Positions 35,643 through 45,679 are shown, counted from the first letter of the stretch. The stretch is 64,000 nucleotides of DNA from Dyella jiangningensis (GCF_003264855.1 NZ_NFZS01000004.1:744001-808000); one strand, 5' to 3'. The notes: a model not told the origin generated them from the sequence alone. Numbers and translations are program-made.

Positions 35643-36626
35643 TTAGGCCGGAATAGGCGTCGACTCCGGAAACCGGATGCGCGCGATGTGCCTGCGGTCG
35701 TCGCGCGTCTGCAGCTCCAGCGGCCAGCGGAAGCGTTCGCTGATGCGCTGGGCGATGGCCAGTTCGAAGCCGTGGCGGTTCGCCGCCAGGGGAACGGAAG
35801 CGTCGCCGCGGTGGGTCACGGTGACGACGCCGGGCATCACGGTGACCACCACCGTGCCACCCTCCGCCTGCTGGCAGGCGTTGCGGATCAGCTGCCAGCA
35901 CAGCACGGAAAACACGCGTGGCGAGCCGTGCAGTGCGAAGCGCGCCGGCTCTTCCAGCTCCAGCGTGATGGGGCGTCCTTCCAGCATGGCCAGCACGTCG
36001 GGCAGCTCGTGGCGGATCACGTCGTTGACGACGAAGTCCTCTTCGGTGAGGCCGTTGTCCGATTCACGCGCGAGGATCAATAGCGCCTCGACCAGTGCCT
36101 CCATCTCGCGCGTCGAACGCTTGATGCGCTGGACCGAGCGCTGGCCGAATTCGCCGAGCGAGAGGTCGTCTGCCAGCATGTCGGCCGACATCTTGATCAC
36201 GGTGAGCGGGCTGCGCAGCTCGTGGCTGGCGTCGCGCGTGAAGTTGCGTTCGCGCTGGTTGTAACCGGCGATGCGGTTGGCGAAACCGTAGAGGCTGTTG
36301 GCCAGCGTCATCACGTCGGCGTCCGTGCGGCGCGGCAGTTGGTCGGGCCGCCAGCCGTTGAGGTCCGACGATCCTTCGTCCCAGCCGCTGACGGCACGGG
36401 CCAGCCGCGCCACTGGCGACCACTGGTGCCAGGCGGCCAACCAGGCGAGCGCGCTGATGATCACGATCAGCGCGACCACCGCGCCGACGGGTGCCACGTT
36501 GTACACGCCCATCAGGCACACGATCATCACGGCCAGCAACTGCAGGCCGAAAATGATCGCGAGACGTCGATGGAACAACCCGCGTCCCAAGGTCGACGCG
36601 GGTTGCGCGGTGCCCCTGCTTGCCAT
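35643..36626 (-). CDS. sensor histidine kinase with reduced sensor and atypical catalytic domain
   Basis: 327 residues. Two adjacent transmembrane segments (about 22-40 and 46-65) leave almost no periplasmic loop (VYNVAPVG), so the signal must come from the membrane or cytoplasm. A HAMP-like linker leads to the H-box RDASHELRSPLTVI (His near 158). The ATP-binding domain keeps the N box (LIRNACQQ), but the G1 box reads VTHRGDAS, lacking the Asp of DxGxG, and the G2 box is reduced to HGFELAIA. ATP binding may be weak or altered. It follows its response regulator by 20 bp. Confidence 0.85.
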   Translation of the reverse strand: MASRGTAQPASTLGRGLFHRRLAIIFGLQLLAVMIVCLMGVYNVAPVGAVVALIVIISALAWLAAWHQWSPVARLARAVSGWDEGSSDLNGWRPDQLPRRTDADVMTLANSLYGFANRIAGYNQRERNFTRDASHELRSPLTVIKMSADMLADDLSLGEFGQRSVQRIKRSTREMEALVEALLILARESDNGLTEEDFVVNDVIRHELPDVLAMLEGRPITLELEEPARFALHGSPRVFSVLCWQLIRNACQQAEGGTVVVTVMPGVVTVTHRGDASVPLAANRHGFELAIAQRISERFRWPLELQTRDDRRHIARIRFPESTPIPA

Positions 36627-36646
36627 GTCAGTTCATGCGCTACCGA

Positions 36647-37378
36647 TCATGCCGGCTGCGAGGCAGTAGCGACCTCCGATTCGAGATCGGCAAGGCGGTA
36701 TCCGGCGGAGTGGATGGTATGCAGCAGCGGACGATCGAACGGTTTGTCGATGACCCGGCGCAGGTTGTAGAGGTGCGAGCGCAGCGTGTCCGAGTCGGGC
36801 AGCGTGTCGCCCCAGATTTCGCGTTCGATGTCGCGGCGACTCACCACGCGGGGCGATTCGCGCATGAGGATCGCGAGCAGCTTCAGCCCGATCGGCGAGA
36901 CGGTGAGTTCCTGGCCACCGCGTACGAGGCGCAGCGTGGCCGTGTCCAGCGTCATGTCGCCCACGGTGAGGATCTCGGTGGAAACCTGCCGGCGATCACG
37001 ACGGATCAGTGCACGCAGCCGGGCTTCCAGCTCGCGCACTTCGAATGGCTTGACCAGGTAGTCGTCGGCACCGGCCTCCAGGCCCACGAGCTTGTCCTCC
37101 AGCGTGTCGCGGGCAGTGAGCATCAGTACGGGCGTAGACTTCTTGGCGTCGCGGCGAAGCTTGCGGCAAACGTCCAGGCCGTCCATGCCCGGCAGCATCA
37201 GGTCGAGCACCACCACGTCGTAGCTGTTGGAGACCGCCAGGTGCAGGCCACTGACGCCGTCCGCGGCGTAGTCGACCGAATAGCCCCGGCGCTCAAGGAA
37301 CTCGCCGACCATCTCGGCGATCTGGCGATTGTCTTCGACCAGAAGAATCAGGCCGGATTGTTCATCGCGTGCGCTCAT
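36647..37378 (-). CDS. OmpR-family response regulator
   Basis: 243 residues from ATG 37378 (GGAGAGGTAGGG upstream). Receiver: LLVEDN with acidic residues near 12-13, phospho-acceptor Asp in DVVVLDLMLPGMDG (about 55), Lys in YLVKPFEVRELEARL. The C-terminal winged helix (about 135-235) ends with the SHLYNLRRVIDKP and GYRL signatures. It is the first gene of a two-gene unit with the kinase downstream. Its target genes are unknown. A TTCAC-N4-GTGAA repeat lies in its leader. Confidence 0.92.
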   Translation of the reverse strand: MSARDEQSGLILLVEDNRQIAEMVGEFLERRGYSVDYAADGVSGLHLAVSNSYDVVVLDLMLPGMDGLDVCRKLRRDAKKSTPVLMLTARDTLEDKLVGLEAGADDYLVKPFEVRELEARLRALIRRDRRQVSTEILTVGDMTLDTATLRLVRGGQELTVSPIGLKLLAILMRESPRVVSRRDIEREIWGDTLPDSDTLRSHLYNLRRVIDKPFDRPLLHTIHSAGYRLADLESEVATASQPA

Positions 37379-37400
37379 CCCTACCTCTCCTGCAGCTGAC

Positions 37401-37414
37401 TTCACAAAGGTGAA
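37401..37414. promoter_or_regulatory. TTCAC-N4-GTGAA inverted repeat upstream of response regulator
   Basis: A perfect 5-bp inverted repeat located 23 bp upstream of the regulator start. A second, TGAC-N8-GTCA at 37457-37472, follows in the same leader. Either may be an autoregulatory site. Confidence 0.3.
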
Positions 37415-37490
37415 CAGCTAACGACCCGCATCGTGAGGCTCGCGTGAAATTCCTCTGACAGATTCACGTCAGGTTGTGAGCGTGTTCACC

Positions 37491-38108
37491 TTAGTGCAAT
37501 AGAGGCGTCAAGGCCTTCCAAACGTTGTCCAAGACCTGCGGTTGCGCCGAGGCGACTGGGTGCAGGCCGTCTGCCTGCATCAGCTCGGGCTTCAGGGCTA
37601 CGCCATCGAGCAGGAAGGGGAGCAACGCCGCTTTCTTGTCCTTTGCCACGTCCGCATAGACGGCACGCAGGCCATCGCGGTACTGCGGACCATAGTTCAC
37701 CGGCAGCTCGATGCCCAGCAGCAGCACCTTGGCCTTGGCCTGCTGGCCGGCGGTGACCATGGCCGCAAGGTTGTCGCGCAGCTGGGCCAGCGGCAAGCCA
37801 CGCAGGCCATCGTTGGCTCCCAGCTCGATCACCAACAGGGCCGGGTGATATTTCTCGAGCAGTGCCGGCAACCGGTTGCGGCCGCTCAGCGAGGTCTCGC
37901 CGCTGATGCTGGCATTGACCACCGTCCAACCCGGCTCCATCTTGGCGAGACGGTCGCCGAGCAGATGCACCCAGCCGGATTCGACCGGGATGTTGTGCGC
38001 GGCCGACAAGGAATCGCCCAGCACCAGCACGGTTTTCGGCGGGGCCGCGTGGGCGGCGCCGACGACGGCGCCCAGCAGCATGACGAGGCAACAAAGGAAA
38101 CGACGCAT
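37491..38108 (-). CDS. tesA: arylesterase / acyl-CoA thioesterase I TesA
   Basis: 205 residues. It has a signal peptide (MRRFLCCLVMLLGAVVGAAHA), then the SGNH hydrolase blocks: GDSLSAAHN with catalytic Ser, NASISGETS, GANDGLRGL and DGLHP with the Asp-His pair. It hydrolyses esters and thioesters in the periplasm. Its start codon lies in the CATG shared with the divergent ybbA gene. Its Shine-Dalgarno (GGAGG) is therefore inside the ybbA coding sequence. The tesA/ybbA/ybbP neighbourhood is conserved in Enterobacteria too. Confidence 0.95.
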   Translation of the reverse strand: MRRFLCCLVMLLGAVVGAAHAAPPKTVLVLGDSLSAAHNIPVESGWVHLLGDRLAKMEPGWTVVNASISGETSLSGRNRLPALLEKYHPALLVIELGANDGLRGLPLAQLRDNLAAMVTAGQQAKAKVLLLGIELPVNYGPQYRDGLRAVYADVAKDKKAALLPFLLDGVALKPELMQADGLHPVASAQPQVLDNVWKALTPLLH

Positions 38109-38829
38109 GAGTGGCACGGCCTCCGCTTCTTCCAACGGTGTTCTTCTGGATGCCATCGATGTTAGCAAGTCGGTCCAGGGACCCGAGGGCAGACTGGATA
38201 TCCTGAGCAACGTCTCGCTGCAGGTGCGCGACGGCGAGAGTTTCGCCATCGTGGGCGCGTCCGGCTCAGGCAAGACCACCCTGCTCGGCCTGCTCGCCGG
38301 CCTCGACACGCCCAGCCATGGACGCATCTCGCTCGATGGCCATGCGCTGGAAACCATGGACGAGGAAGCGCGTGCCGACCTGCGTCGTCGCCTGGTCGGC
38401 TTCGTGTTCCAGTCGTTCCATCTCCTGCCCGCGCTCACCGCCGAAGAGAACGTAATGCTGCCACTGGAACTGGAAGGCCGCGACGACGCCCGCGCGCGTG
38501 CCCGCGAGGCGCTGGAAGCAGTGGAGCTGGCGCCGCGGCGTCGCCACTACCCGGCCCAGCTTTCCGGTGGCGAGCAGCAGCGGGTGGCGATTGCCCGCGC
38601 CTTCGTGCACCAGCCGCGCCTGCTGTTCGCCGACGAGCCCACCGGCAATCTCGACCAACGCACCGGCCACCACATCAGCGACCTGATGTTTTCGCTGAAC
38701 CACGACCATCGCACGACGCTCGTGCTGGTCACGCACGACCCGAAGCTCGCGGCGCGCTGCACGCGCCAAGTGGAACTGGACAACGGCCACGTGATCGCAC
38801 CGCGCACGAGCGCAGCGGTGGCGCCATGA
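38107..38829 (+). CDS. ybbA: ABC transporter ATP-binding protein YbbA
   Basis: 240 residues from ATG 38107 (AGGA nine bases upstream). Walker A GASGSGKTT, Q-loop FQSFHLLPALT, signature LSGGEQQRVAIARAF, Walker B LLFADEPTGNLD and the H-loop THDPKL are all intact. It belongs to the MacB/LolD-type group that energises FtsX-fold permeases, here YbbP encoded downstream. It is divergent from tesA with overlapping start codons, and probably acts with TesA-like lipid or ester handling. The substrate is not known. Confidence 0.95.
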   Translation: MSGTASASSNGVLLDAIDVSKSVQGPEGRLDILSNVSLQVRDGESFAIVGASGSGKTTLLGLLAGLDTPSHGRISLDGHALETMDEEARADLRRRLVGFVFQSFHLLPALTAEENVMLPLELEGRDDARARAREALEAVELAPRRRHYPAQLSGGEQQRVAIARAFVHQPRLLFADEPTGNLDQRTGHHISDLMFSLNHDHRTTLVLVTHDPKLAARCTRQVELDNGHVIAPRTSAAVAP

Positions 38830-38860
38830 GCACGCGCGCGCCGCTGCCGGGGCGCCCGGC

Positions 38861-41344
38861 ATGAGGCTGCTCACGCTGTCCTTGCGTAGCCTGCGCCGCG
38901 AGTGGCATCTGCCGGAGCTGCGCACACTGGGCGCCTCGCTGGTGCTGGCCGTGGTGGCGCTGGGCGTGGTCGCCACGCTGTCCACGCGCATGGAGCGCGG
39001 CGTGCTGGCGAGTGCGGCGGAGCTGATCGGTGGCGACCTCGGCATCAGCTCGCCGCAGTCACTGCCCTCGAACTATGCCGCACAAGCGGCGCAGCGCGGC
39101 CTGCATGTCACGCGCAATGCGAGCTTTCCAAGCGTCGCGTTCGCGCACGAACAGAGCCAGCTGCTCGATGTACAGGCTACCGATGGCGCCTATCCGCTGC
39201 GCGGCACGCTGGAGCTGCTCGACCGCCAAGGCAAGAGCGTGGTCGGCCACGGACCGCCTGCGGGCACGGTTTACCTCGATCATCGCGCACTGGTGGCCTT
39301 GAACCTCAAGCTCGGCGATGCCGTGCAACTGGGTGGCCGCGATCTGCGCATCGCCGGCGAACTCCTGCGCCAGCCCGACGGCGGCGAACTGGTCGCAATG
39401 GCGCCGCGGGCGCTGATGAACGTCACCGACGCGGAACAGGCAGGCCTGCTGGGCGTGGGCAGCCGCGCGCGACACCACCTGCTGGTCGCGGGTGAACCCG
39501 ACGCCGTGCAGGGTTGGCGTCGCTGGGTGCAGGAACAGACCCTTCCCCAAGGCGCGGAACTGATCACGCCCGAACAGACGCAGGAACGCATGCGCAGCGC
39601 CTTCGACCGCGCCAGTGCCTTCCTGCGGCTCACCGCGTTGCTCTCCGCGTTGCTGGCTGGCGTCGCCATCGCGATGGCCGCACAGCGCTATGCACGCCGC
39701 AAGACGAACGAGGTGGCCCTGCTGCGCGCCCTCGGCACGCCACGACGGCAGGTGCTGGGCCTGCTGACGGGTACGCTGGGGCTGCTTGCCGTGCCTGCCG
39801 TCGCCGCGGGCGCCCTGGTGGCGCTGGGCTTGGCCCAGCTCACCTGGCACTTCGCCAGCCAGATGTTCACCACCGTGCCCACCGTGCTGCCCCTGGGCCC
39901 CGCCGCCGCGGCGGCAGCCATGGGCCTGGCCGTACTGGCCGGGTTCGCCCTGCCGCCGCTCACGCGGCTGGCGGAGGTTCCACCGGTCGCCGTGTTCCGC
40001 GAAAGCGCGGCGCGGCGCGTGCGGCGCTTCGATGCGCTGTACCTCGTGCCGGCCGTGGTCGCCCTGCTGCTGATCTGGAGCCAGAGCGGCTCGGCCAAGC
40101 TGGCCGGCATCCTTGCCGCCAGCCTGGTCGGCGTGGCGATCGTGGCGGCGCTGCTTTCCGCGCTGCTGCTGTGGATCGCGCGGCGCGTGGCACCAGGCGC
40201 CCATCCCGCGTTGCGGCTGGGGCTCGCTGCACTGGCACGCCGGCGCAGCATGAGCCTGCTGCAGGCCACGGCGCTGAGCCTGGGCCTGGTCGCCCTGTTG
40301 CTGCTGGCCATCGTGGCGCCGGCCCTGCTGGAAGGCTGGCGGCGCGAACTGCCCGCGGATACGCCGAACTGGTTCGTGCTCAACCTGCAGGACGACCAAC
40401 GCCCGGGTTTCGAGCACGCGCTGGCCGGCATGGGCGGCCAGAAGCTCAACATGCTGCCGCTGGCGGTAGGCAAGCTCACCGCCATCAACAGCCATCCGAT
40501 CGACCAGCTCAGCTTCAAGGACGAACGCGCCAAGGACTGGGCCGACCGCCAGTTGCGCCTGTCATGGGCGGGCGAACTCCCGCCGAGCAACCAGGTCATC
40601 GCAGGGCAATGGCACGGCGGGCATCCGGCGCAGGCCGAGGTGTCGATCGATACCATGTGGCGTGACATGTTTGCGCTGAAGGTCGGCGACGTGATGAGTT
40701 TCAATGTGGGCGAAGGCCACATCGATGCGCGGGTGGGCAGCATCCGCAAGGTCGACTGGACGTCGTTCCGGGTGAACTTCTTCCTGGTGTTCGATCCGGC
40801 GCACGCGAGTGAGCTGCCACATACCTGGATCGCCAGCTTCTACCTGCCGCGCGGCAACGCACCGGCACTCGCGCAGCTGTCGCGCGACTACAGCAACCTC
40901 AGCCTCATCGACGTGGACGCCATGCTCGACCGCGTGCGCGAGATCGTGAACCAGGTGAGCGGCGCGGTCCGCTGGGTGCTGGGCTTCAGCCTGCTCGCCG
41001 GTGCACTGGTGCTCGCTGCGGCACTCGCCGCCAGCGCGCAGGAACGTCGCCACGAAGCCGCCCTGCTACGCACCCTGGGTGCACGCCGCAGCCAGCTGCG
41101 CGCCGCCGCCGCGTGCGAATTTGCCCTGCTCGGCCTCGTCGCCGGCCTTACCGCGGCGTTTGGGGCCGCGGGCACGGGGCTCTGGCTGGGACACGCCATC
41201 TTCCATATCGACGACTTCGTGCCGCCGCTGGGCTCACTGCTATTGGCGGCGCTGGCGGCCGCCATCGTGGTGATGCTGTTGGGACTCGCGGGTACGCGGC
41301 GCGTGAGCCGCACCTCACCCATGCGCCTGTTGCGGGAAAACTGA
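38861..41344 (+). CDS. ybbP: ABC transporter permease YbbP (FtsX-fold)
   Basis: 827 residues. N-terminal membrane anchor (about 25-45), a large periplasmic domain, three spans about 245-370, further spans about 400-490, a second large periplasmic domain (about 500-690) and three C-terminal spans with the FtsX-like block. This two-FtsX architecture is characteristic of YbbP. It follows ybbA with a 12-codon frame in between. It probably moves lipids or large molecules through the envelope. Its stop is directly followed by the GTG of the next gene. Confidence 0.92.
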   Translation: MRLLTLSLRSLRREWHLPELRTLGASLVLAVVALGVVATLSTRMERGVLASAAELIGGDLGISSPQSLPSNYAAQAAQRGLHVTRNASFPSVAFAHEQSQLLDVQATDGAYPLRGTLELLDRQGKSVVGHGPPAGTVYLDHRALVALNLKLGDAVQLGGRDLRIAGELLRQPDGGELVAMAPRALMNVTDAEQAGLLGVGSRARHHLLVAGEPDAVQGWRRWVQEQTLPQGAELITPEQTQERMRSAFDRASAFLRLTALLSALLAGVAIAMAAQRYARRKTNEVALLRALGTPRRQVLGLLTGTLGLLAVPAVAAGALVALGLAQLTWHFASQMFTTVPTVLPLGPAAAAAAMGLAVLAGFALPPLTRLAEVPPVAVFRESAARRVRRFDALYLVPAVVALLLIWSQSGSAKLAGILAASLVGVAIVAALLSALLLWIARRVAPGAHPALRLGLAALARRRSMSLLQATALSLGLVALLLLAIVAPALLEGWRRELPADTPNWFVLNLQDDQRPGFEHALAGMGGQKLNMLPLAVGKLTAINSHPIDQLSFKDERAKDWADRQLRLSWAGELPPSNQVIAGQWHGGHPAQAEVSIDTMWRDMFALKVGDVMSFNVGEGHIDARVGSIRKVDWTSFRVNFFLVFDPAHASELPHTWIASFYLPRGNAPALAQLSRDYSNLSLIDVDAMLDRVREIVNQVSGAVRWVLGFSLLAGALVLAAALAASAQERRHEAALLRTLGARRSQLRAAAACEFALLGLVAGLTAAFGAAGTGLWLGHAIFHIDDFVPPLGSLLLAALAAAIVVMLLGLAGTRRVSRTSPMRLLREN

Positions 41345-42499
41345 GTGACCACGTCCAGGGACGATACCGACCGCACGGAAAACGCACTCACGCGAATGCT
41401 CCGCCGCGTGGCGCATGACTGGTTGCTGCTGGGCTTCCTGCTGCTGACCATCGTGCTGGCCGTGGCCGATCCGCGGCCGCTCACCGATCACCAGCGTTGG
41501 CTGCAGTTGCCGACGTTGGCGGGCCTGCTGGGCCTGCTCATCTGCATCCAGGGCATTCGCGACAGCGGACTGGTGCAACACCTGGCGGCCGCCATGGTCG
41601 CGCGCGCGCATTCGCTGCGCATGCTGGGGCTGATGCTGGTGAGCACCACGGCGCTGCTCGCGATGGTGCTCACCAATGACGTGAGCCTGTTCCTGATCGT
41701 GCCGCTGACGCTCGCGATCGGCCGCATCTCCAACGTGCCGGTGATGCGCATGGTGGTGCTGGAGGCACTCGCCGTGAACGCGGGCTCCACGCTCAGCCCG
41801 ATCGGCAACCCGCAGAACCTGTTGCTGTGGCAGTACACGCACCTGCCCTTCCTGCAATTTGCCTGGACGATGCTGCCGACGTTCGGCGTGATGTTCGTGC
41901 TGCTGGTGATCCTGACGCTGTGCTGGCTGCCGCGCGGGCGCGTGCTGCTGCACGCCGAGGACGTCGACGGCCATCCCATTTCGGCGGCGCAGGCCGTGTT
42001 GTCGGTGGCGGCCCTGGCGAGCATGGTGCTGATGATGGAGCACAACCATGCCGTGCTCGGCGCGCTGCTCCTGCTGGTGCCCTTCGCGCTGCTGGAACGC
42101 GGCACGCTGGCACGCGTGGACTGGCTGCTGTTGGTCACCTTCGCCGCCATTTTCCTGGGGCTGGGCCACGCGGCGGAACTGCCGCCCGTGCAACGAGCAT
42201 TGGACGGACTCAACCTTGATCAGCCGCTCACGCTTTACGTGAGCGGCATCCTCGCCTCGCAGGTGATCAGCAACGTGCCGGCCACCGTGTTGTTCCTGCG
42301 CCACGCGCCGGATGCGATGGCGCTGGCGGTGGCCGTGAACGTCGGCGGCTTCGGTCTGGCCATCGGTTCGCTGGCCAATCTCATTGCGCTACGCCTGGCG
42401 AAACAGCCGGGCGGTGGCCGACTGCTTCACCAGGTCTCGGTGCCTTTCCTGCTGGTCTGCGCGCCACTCGTGTATCTCGTATGGCGCTGGCTGGGGTGA
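41345..42499 (+). CDS. SLC13/ArsB/NhaD-like anion permease
   Basis: 384 residues with about 10-11 membrane spans. Two related loops, NAGSTLSPIGNPQN and SNVPATVLF, are the signature of the ion-transporter (IT) superfamily, which includes citrate (CitMHS), ArsB and NhaD-type carriers. TNDVSLFLIVP is a further typical motif. Starts with GTG at 41345, touching the ybbP stop. Substrate unknown. Confidence 0.88.
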   Translation: MTTSRDDTDRTENALTRMLRRVAHDWLLLGFLLLTIVLAVADPRPLTDHQRWLQLPTLAGLLGLLICIQGIRDSGLVQHLAAAMVARAHSLRMLGLMLVSTTALLAMVLTNDVSLFLIVPLTLAIGRISNVPVMRMVVLEALAVNAGSTLSPIGNPQNLLLWQYTHLPFLQFAWTMLPTFGVMFVLLVILTLCWLPRGRVLLHAEDVDGHPISAAQAVLSVAALASMVLMMEHNHAVLGALLLLVPFALLERGTLARVDWLLLVTFAAIFLGLGHAAELPPVQRALDGLNLDQPLTLYVSGILASQVISNVPATVLFLRHAPDAMALAVAVNVGGFGLAIGSLANLIALRLAKQPGGGRLLHQVSVPFLLVCAPLVYLVWRWLG

Positions 42500-42511
42500 G
42501 CCGACGAAGGC

Positions 42512-43288
42512 TCAGTCGTCGTCGCGATCGTGCGGCACGCTCACCTTGCCCTGCACGCCGGAGTGGCTCACGTCGCCACTGCCCTTCGCACCCACGGTGA
42601 AGTCGCCGTGCACATCATGCACACGCACATCGCCCGAGCCCACGGTGTCGATCTTCACGCTGCCGCCCACGGCACGGATGGTGACGTCGCCGGAACCGAT
42701 GCTGCCCACGCGCGATTCACCACGAACGCCGTTGACCTTGACGTCGCCCGAACCGATGGAGCCGATGTCGAGGCTGCCCACGTCGTTCACGTCCACGTCG
42801 CCCGAACCCACGCTGGCGCTGAAGGGGCCGGCAATCTTGTTGACGTGCAGGTCACCCGAACCCACCTGCGTGGACAGCTTCTGCAGGCCCGTCACCCACG
42901 CATCGCCGGAACCGACGTTCAGCACCACCGGGATCTGCGCAGGGATCTGCATGTTGAGCACGAGGCTGGTGTAGCTGCTCTTGAACAGGCTGATCGTCAT
43001 GCGGCCATGATTGCCGGCTTCCACGATCAGGCGATCGCCTTCGCGGCGCTGGGTGACCACCAGGTCGTCCAGCAGCTTCGGGTCGGACGCACAGGCGCGC
43101 CCTGTGACCGAGCCGCCTGCCCCGCCGCTGCTGCCGTTGAGATGCAGGTCGTGGCTGTGCAGGTCCACCTGCACTTCGCGAACGCCGGCGAGGTCCAGCG
43201 TGAGGTTGCGCGGCGCCTCGTACTTGCACTCGTCAGCGTGCGAAACCAAAGGGGCAAACAGCAGTGCAGCAAGAAGAAGGCGACGCAT
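42512..43288 (-). CDS. exported protein with seven GSGD repeats (DUF2807/DUF4097-like)
   Basis: 258 residues: signal peptide (ending SHA), a globular N-terminal part, then from about residue 125 seven copies of [VIK]GSGD with a period of 17-19 residues. Each has the form GSGDVxVxxVxG. This is the adhesin-head-like solenoid (DUF2807-type) predicted to form a right-handed beta-helix with Asp at each turn. The tail ends in DRDDD. Function unknown, likely periplasmic or surface. It is divergent from a gene for another exported protein across 124 bp. Confidence 0.85.
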   Translation of the reverse strand: MRRLLLAALLFAPLVSHADECKYEAPRNLTLDLAGVREVQVDLHSHDLHLNGSSGGAGGSVTGRACASDPKLLDDLVVTQRREGDRLIVEAGNHGRMTISLFKSSYTSLVLNMQIPAQIPVVLNVGSGDAWVTGLQKLSTQVGSGDLHVNKIAGPFSASVGSGDVDVNDVGSLDIGSIGSGDVKVNGVRGESRVGSIGSGDVTIRAVGGSVKIDTVGSGDVRVHDVHGDFTVGAKGSGDVSHSGVQGKVSVPHDRDDD

Positions 43289-43412
43289 GGGTAGCTCCTG
43301 ATTGATCGGACAGGCTTGAGATGTTGCTGCTCCCCAAAAGGTTTAGAGCCGAGTCAACCCAGGCCGGCACGGCACGTTTGAGGCACAACCAACATCGTGG
43401 AGATGGATCGAC

Positions 43413-43958
43413 ATGCAACGCAAGACCCTGCTCACCTCCGCCTTCGTCCTGCTGGTGGTCGCAGGTGGCAGCTATGCCATCGCCCAGGACGCCGCCCCCA
43501 AGAGCGCACCCGCCCTCGCCGCCAAGGCCATGCCGGCTCCCCGTGGTCCGCAGATGGACCGTGGCGACGTGCAGGGCTTCATGGGAGATGGCCCCGGTTT
43601 CGGCCGTCCCGGCTTCGGTCGCCCCGGCCTTGAGGGCCCGGGTTCACCGGTGATCGAGGATCTGCAGGCACTGGAGCGCCTGTACCGCGAGAACGGCCGC
43701 GGCAAGGACCTGCAGGCGCTGTACAACGACGTGCTGACCAAGACGCAGGATCCGCGCGTGCGCACCTACGTCTACCACCATCTCGCCCGCGCCCAGGCGG
43801 CGCCTGCCAACATCGACCAAGCCATCGCCACGCTGCGCAAGAGCCTCGACGAGAACCTCGCGAACGAAGCCAAGCAGCGCGCCGAAGCCGAAAAGATGCG
43901 CAACGAATGGGAACAGCGCCGCCACGCGATGAAGCCGGCACCGACCACACAACCATAA
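43413..43958 (+). CDS. small exported protein with Pro/Gly linker and helical C-terminus
   Basis: 181 residues. Signal peptide (MQRKTLLTSAFVLLVVAGGSYAIA), a low-complexity linker with repeated GFGRPG (residues about 60-75), then a charged, helical domain (about 80-181) resembling a TPR pair (EDLQALERLYRENG, HLARAQAAPANIDQA). I do not recognise a family. An efficient terminator follows. Divergent from the GSGD-repeat gene. It could be a periplasmic chaperone or stress protein, but nothing proves this. Confidence 0.75.
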   Translation: MQRKTLLTSAFVLLVVAGGSYAIAQDAAPKSAPALAAKAMPAPRGPQMDRGDVQGFMGDGPGFGRPGFGRPGLEGPGSPVIEDLQALERLYRENGRGKDLQALYNDVLTKTQDPRVRTYVYHHLARAQAAPANIDQAIATLRKSLDENLANEAKQRAEAEKMRNEWEQRRHAMKPAPTTQP

Positions 43959-44002
43959 CGACAAGAACAATGGACGCGACCGACCCGGGAGCGTCCACGG
44001 CT

Positions 44003-44040
44003 GAGGCACGGGAACCCCAGAGCCCGTGCCTCCTTTTTTT
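44003..44040 (+). terminator. intrinsic terminator after the small exported protein gene
   Basis: GAGGCACGGG-10 nt-CCCGTGCCTC followed by CTTTTTTT. It ends at the stop codon of mazG on the other strand. Confidence 0.9.
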
Positions 44041-44854
44041 CAGGTGGCCGGTTTGTCCGTGCGCTTGGCAACACGCCACAGCGCTTCCTGTTCCGCCAGA
44101 TCGCGCTCCGGCAACGGCCGGCCCTGTTCGCGCGCCAACCGTTCCATCTGGCGGAAGCGCCGCTCGAATTTGGCGTTGGCATGGCGGAAGGCCTGCGAGA
44201 AATCCACGCCGGCGTGCCGCGCCAGGTTGGCCACCACGAACAGCACGTCGCCGATTTCATCCTGCAGCCGCTGCCGGTCGCGACCCTGGACAAACTCGGC
44301 CCGCACTTCCTCGACTTCTTCCAGCAACTTGTCGAGCACCGGCTGCTCGTCCGGCCAGTCGAAGCCGACCTTGGCCGCACGCTCCTGCAGCTTCAGCGCG
44401 CGTTTCCACTCGGGCAAACCGCGCGAGATACCGGCGAGTGCGCTGTCGTCATGCTGCTCGCCCTTGGCCGCGCGCTCGGCGCTCTTGATGTCGTCCCAAG
44501 CCTGCTTCTGCGCGTCGAGGTCGTCGTAACTCTCGTCGCCGAACACGTGCGGATGCCGACGCACCATTTTCTCGCTGATGGCGTGGGCGACATCGGCAAA
44601 GTCGAACAGGCCCGCCTCTTTCGCCATCTGCGCGTGGAACACCACCTGCAGCAGCAGATCGCCCAGCTCGTCCCGCAGGTCGTGCCAATCCTTGCGATCG
44701 ATGGCGTCGGCGACTTCGTAGGCTTCTTCGATGGTGTACGGCGCAATCGTGGAGAAATCCTGCTGCAGGTCCCACGGACAACCGCCCTTGGGGTCGCGAA
44801 GGCGCGTCATGATGGCGAGCAGGTCATCCAGGCTGTGGCGAACGGCCTCGGTCA

Positions 44855-44855
<1 letters not shown>
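44040..44855 (-). CDS. mazG: nucleoside triphosphate pyrophosphohydrolase MazG
   Basis: 271 residues from ATG 44855. Two MazG domains: the first with CPWDLQQDF and EEAYEVADAID...ELGDLLLQVVFHA, the second with EEVEEVRAEF and EIGDVLFVVANLARHAG, which give the EExxE-type metal sites. It hydrolyses NTPs to NMP and PPi, cleaning up abnormal nucleotides and lowering ppGpp-linked stress in E. coli. The start overlaps the cysQ stop by one base (TGATG). Last gene of the operon. Confidence 0.96.
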
Positions 44856-45675
<820 letters not shown>

Positions 45676-45679
<4 letters not shown>

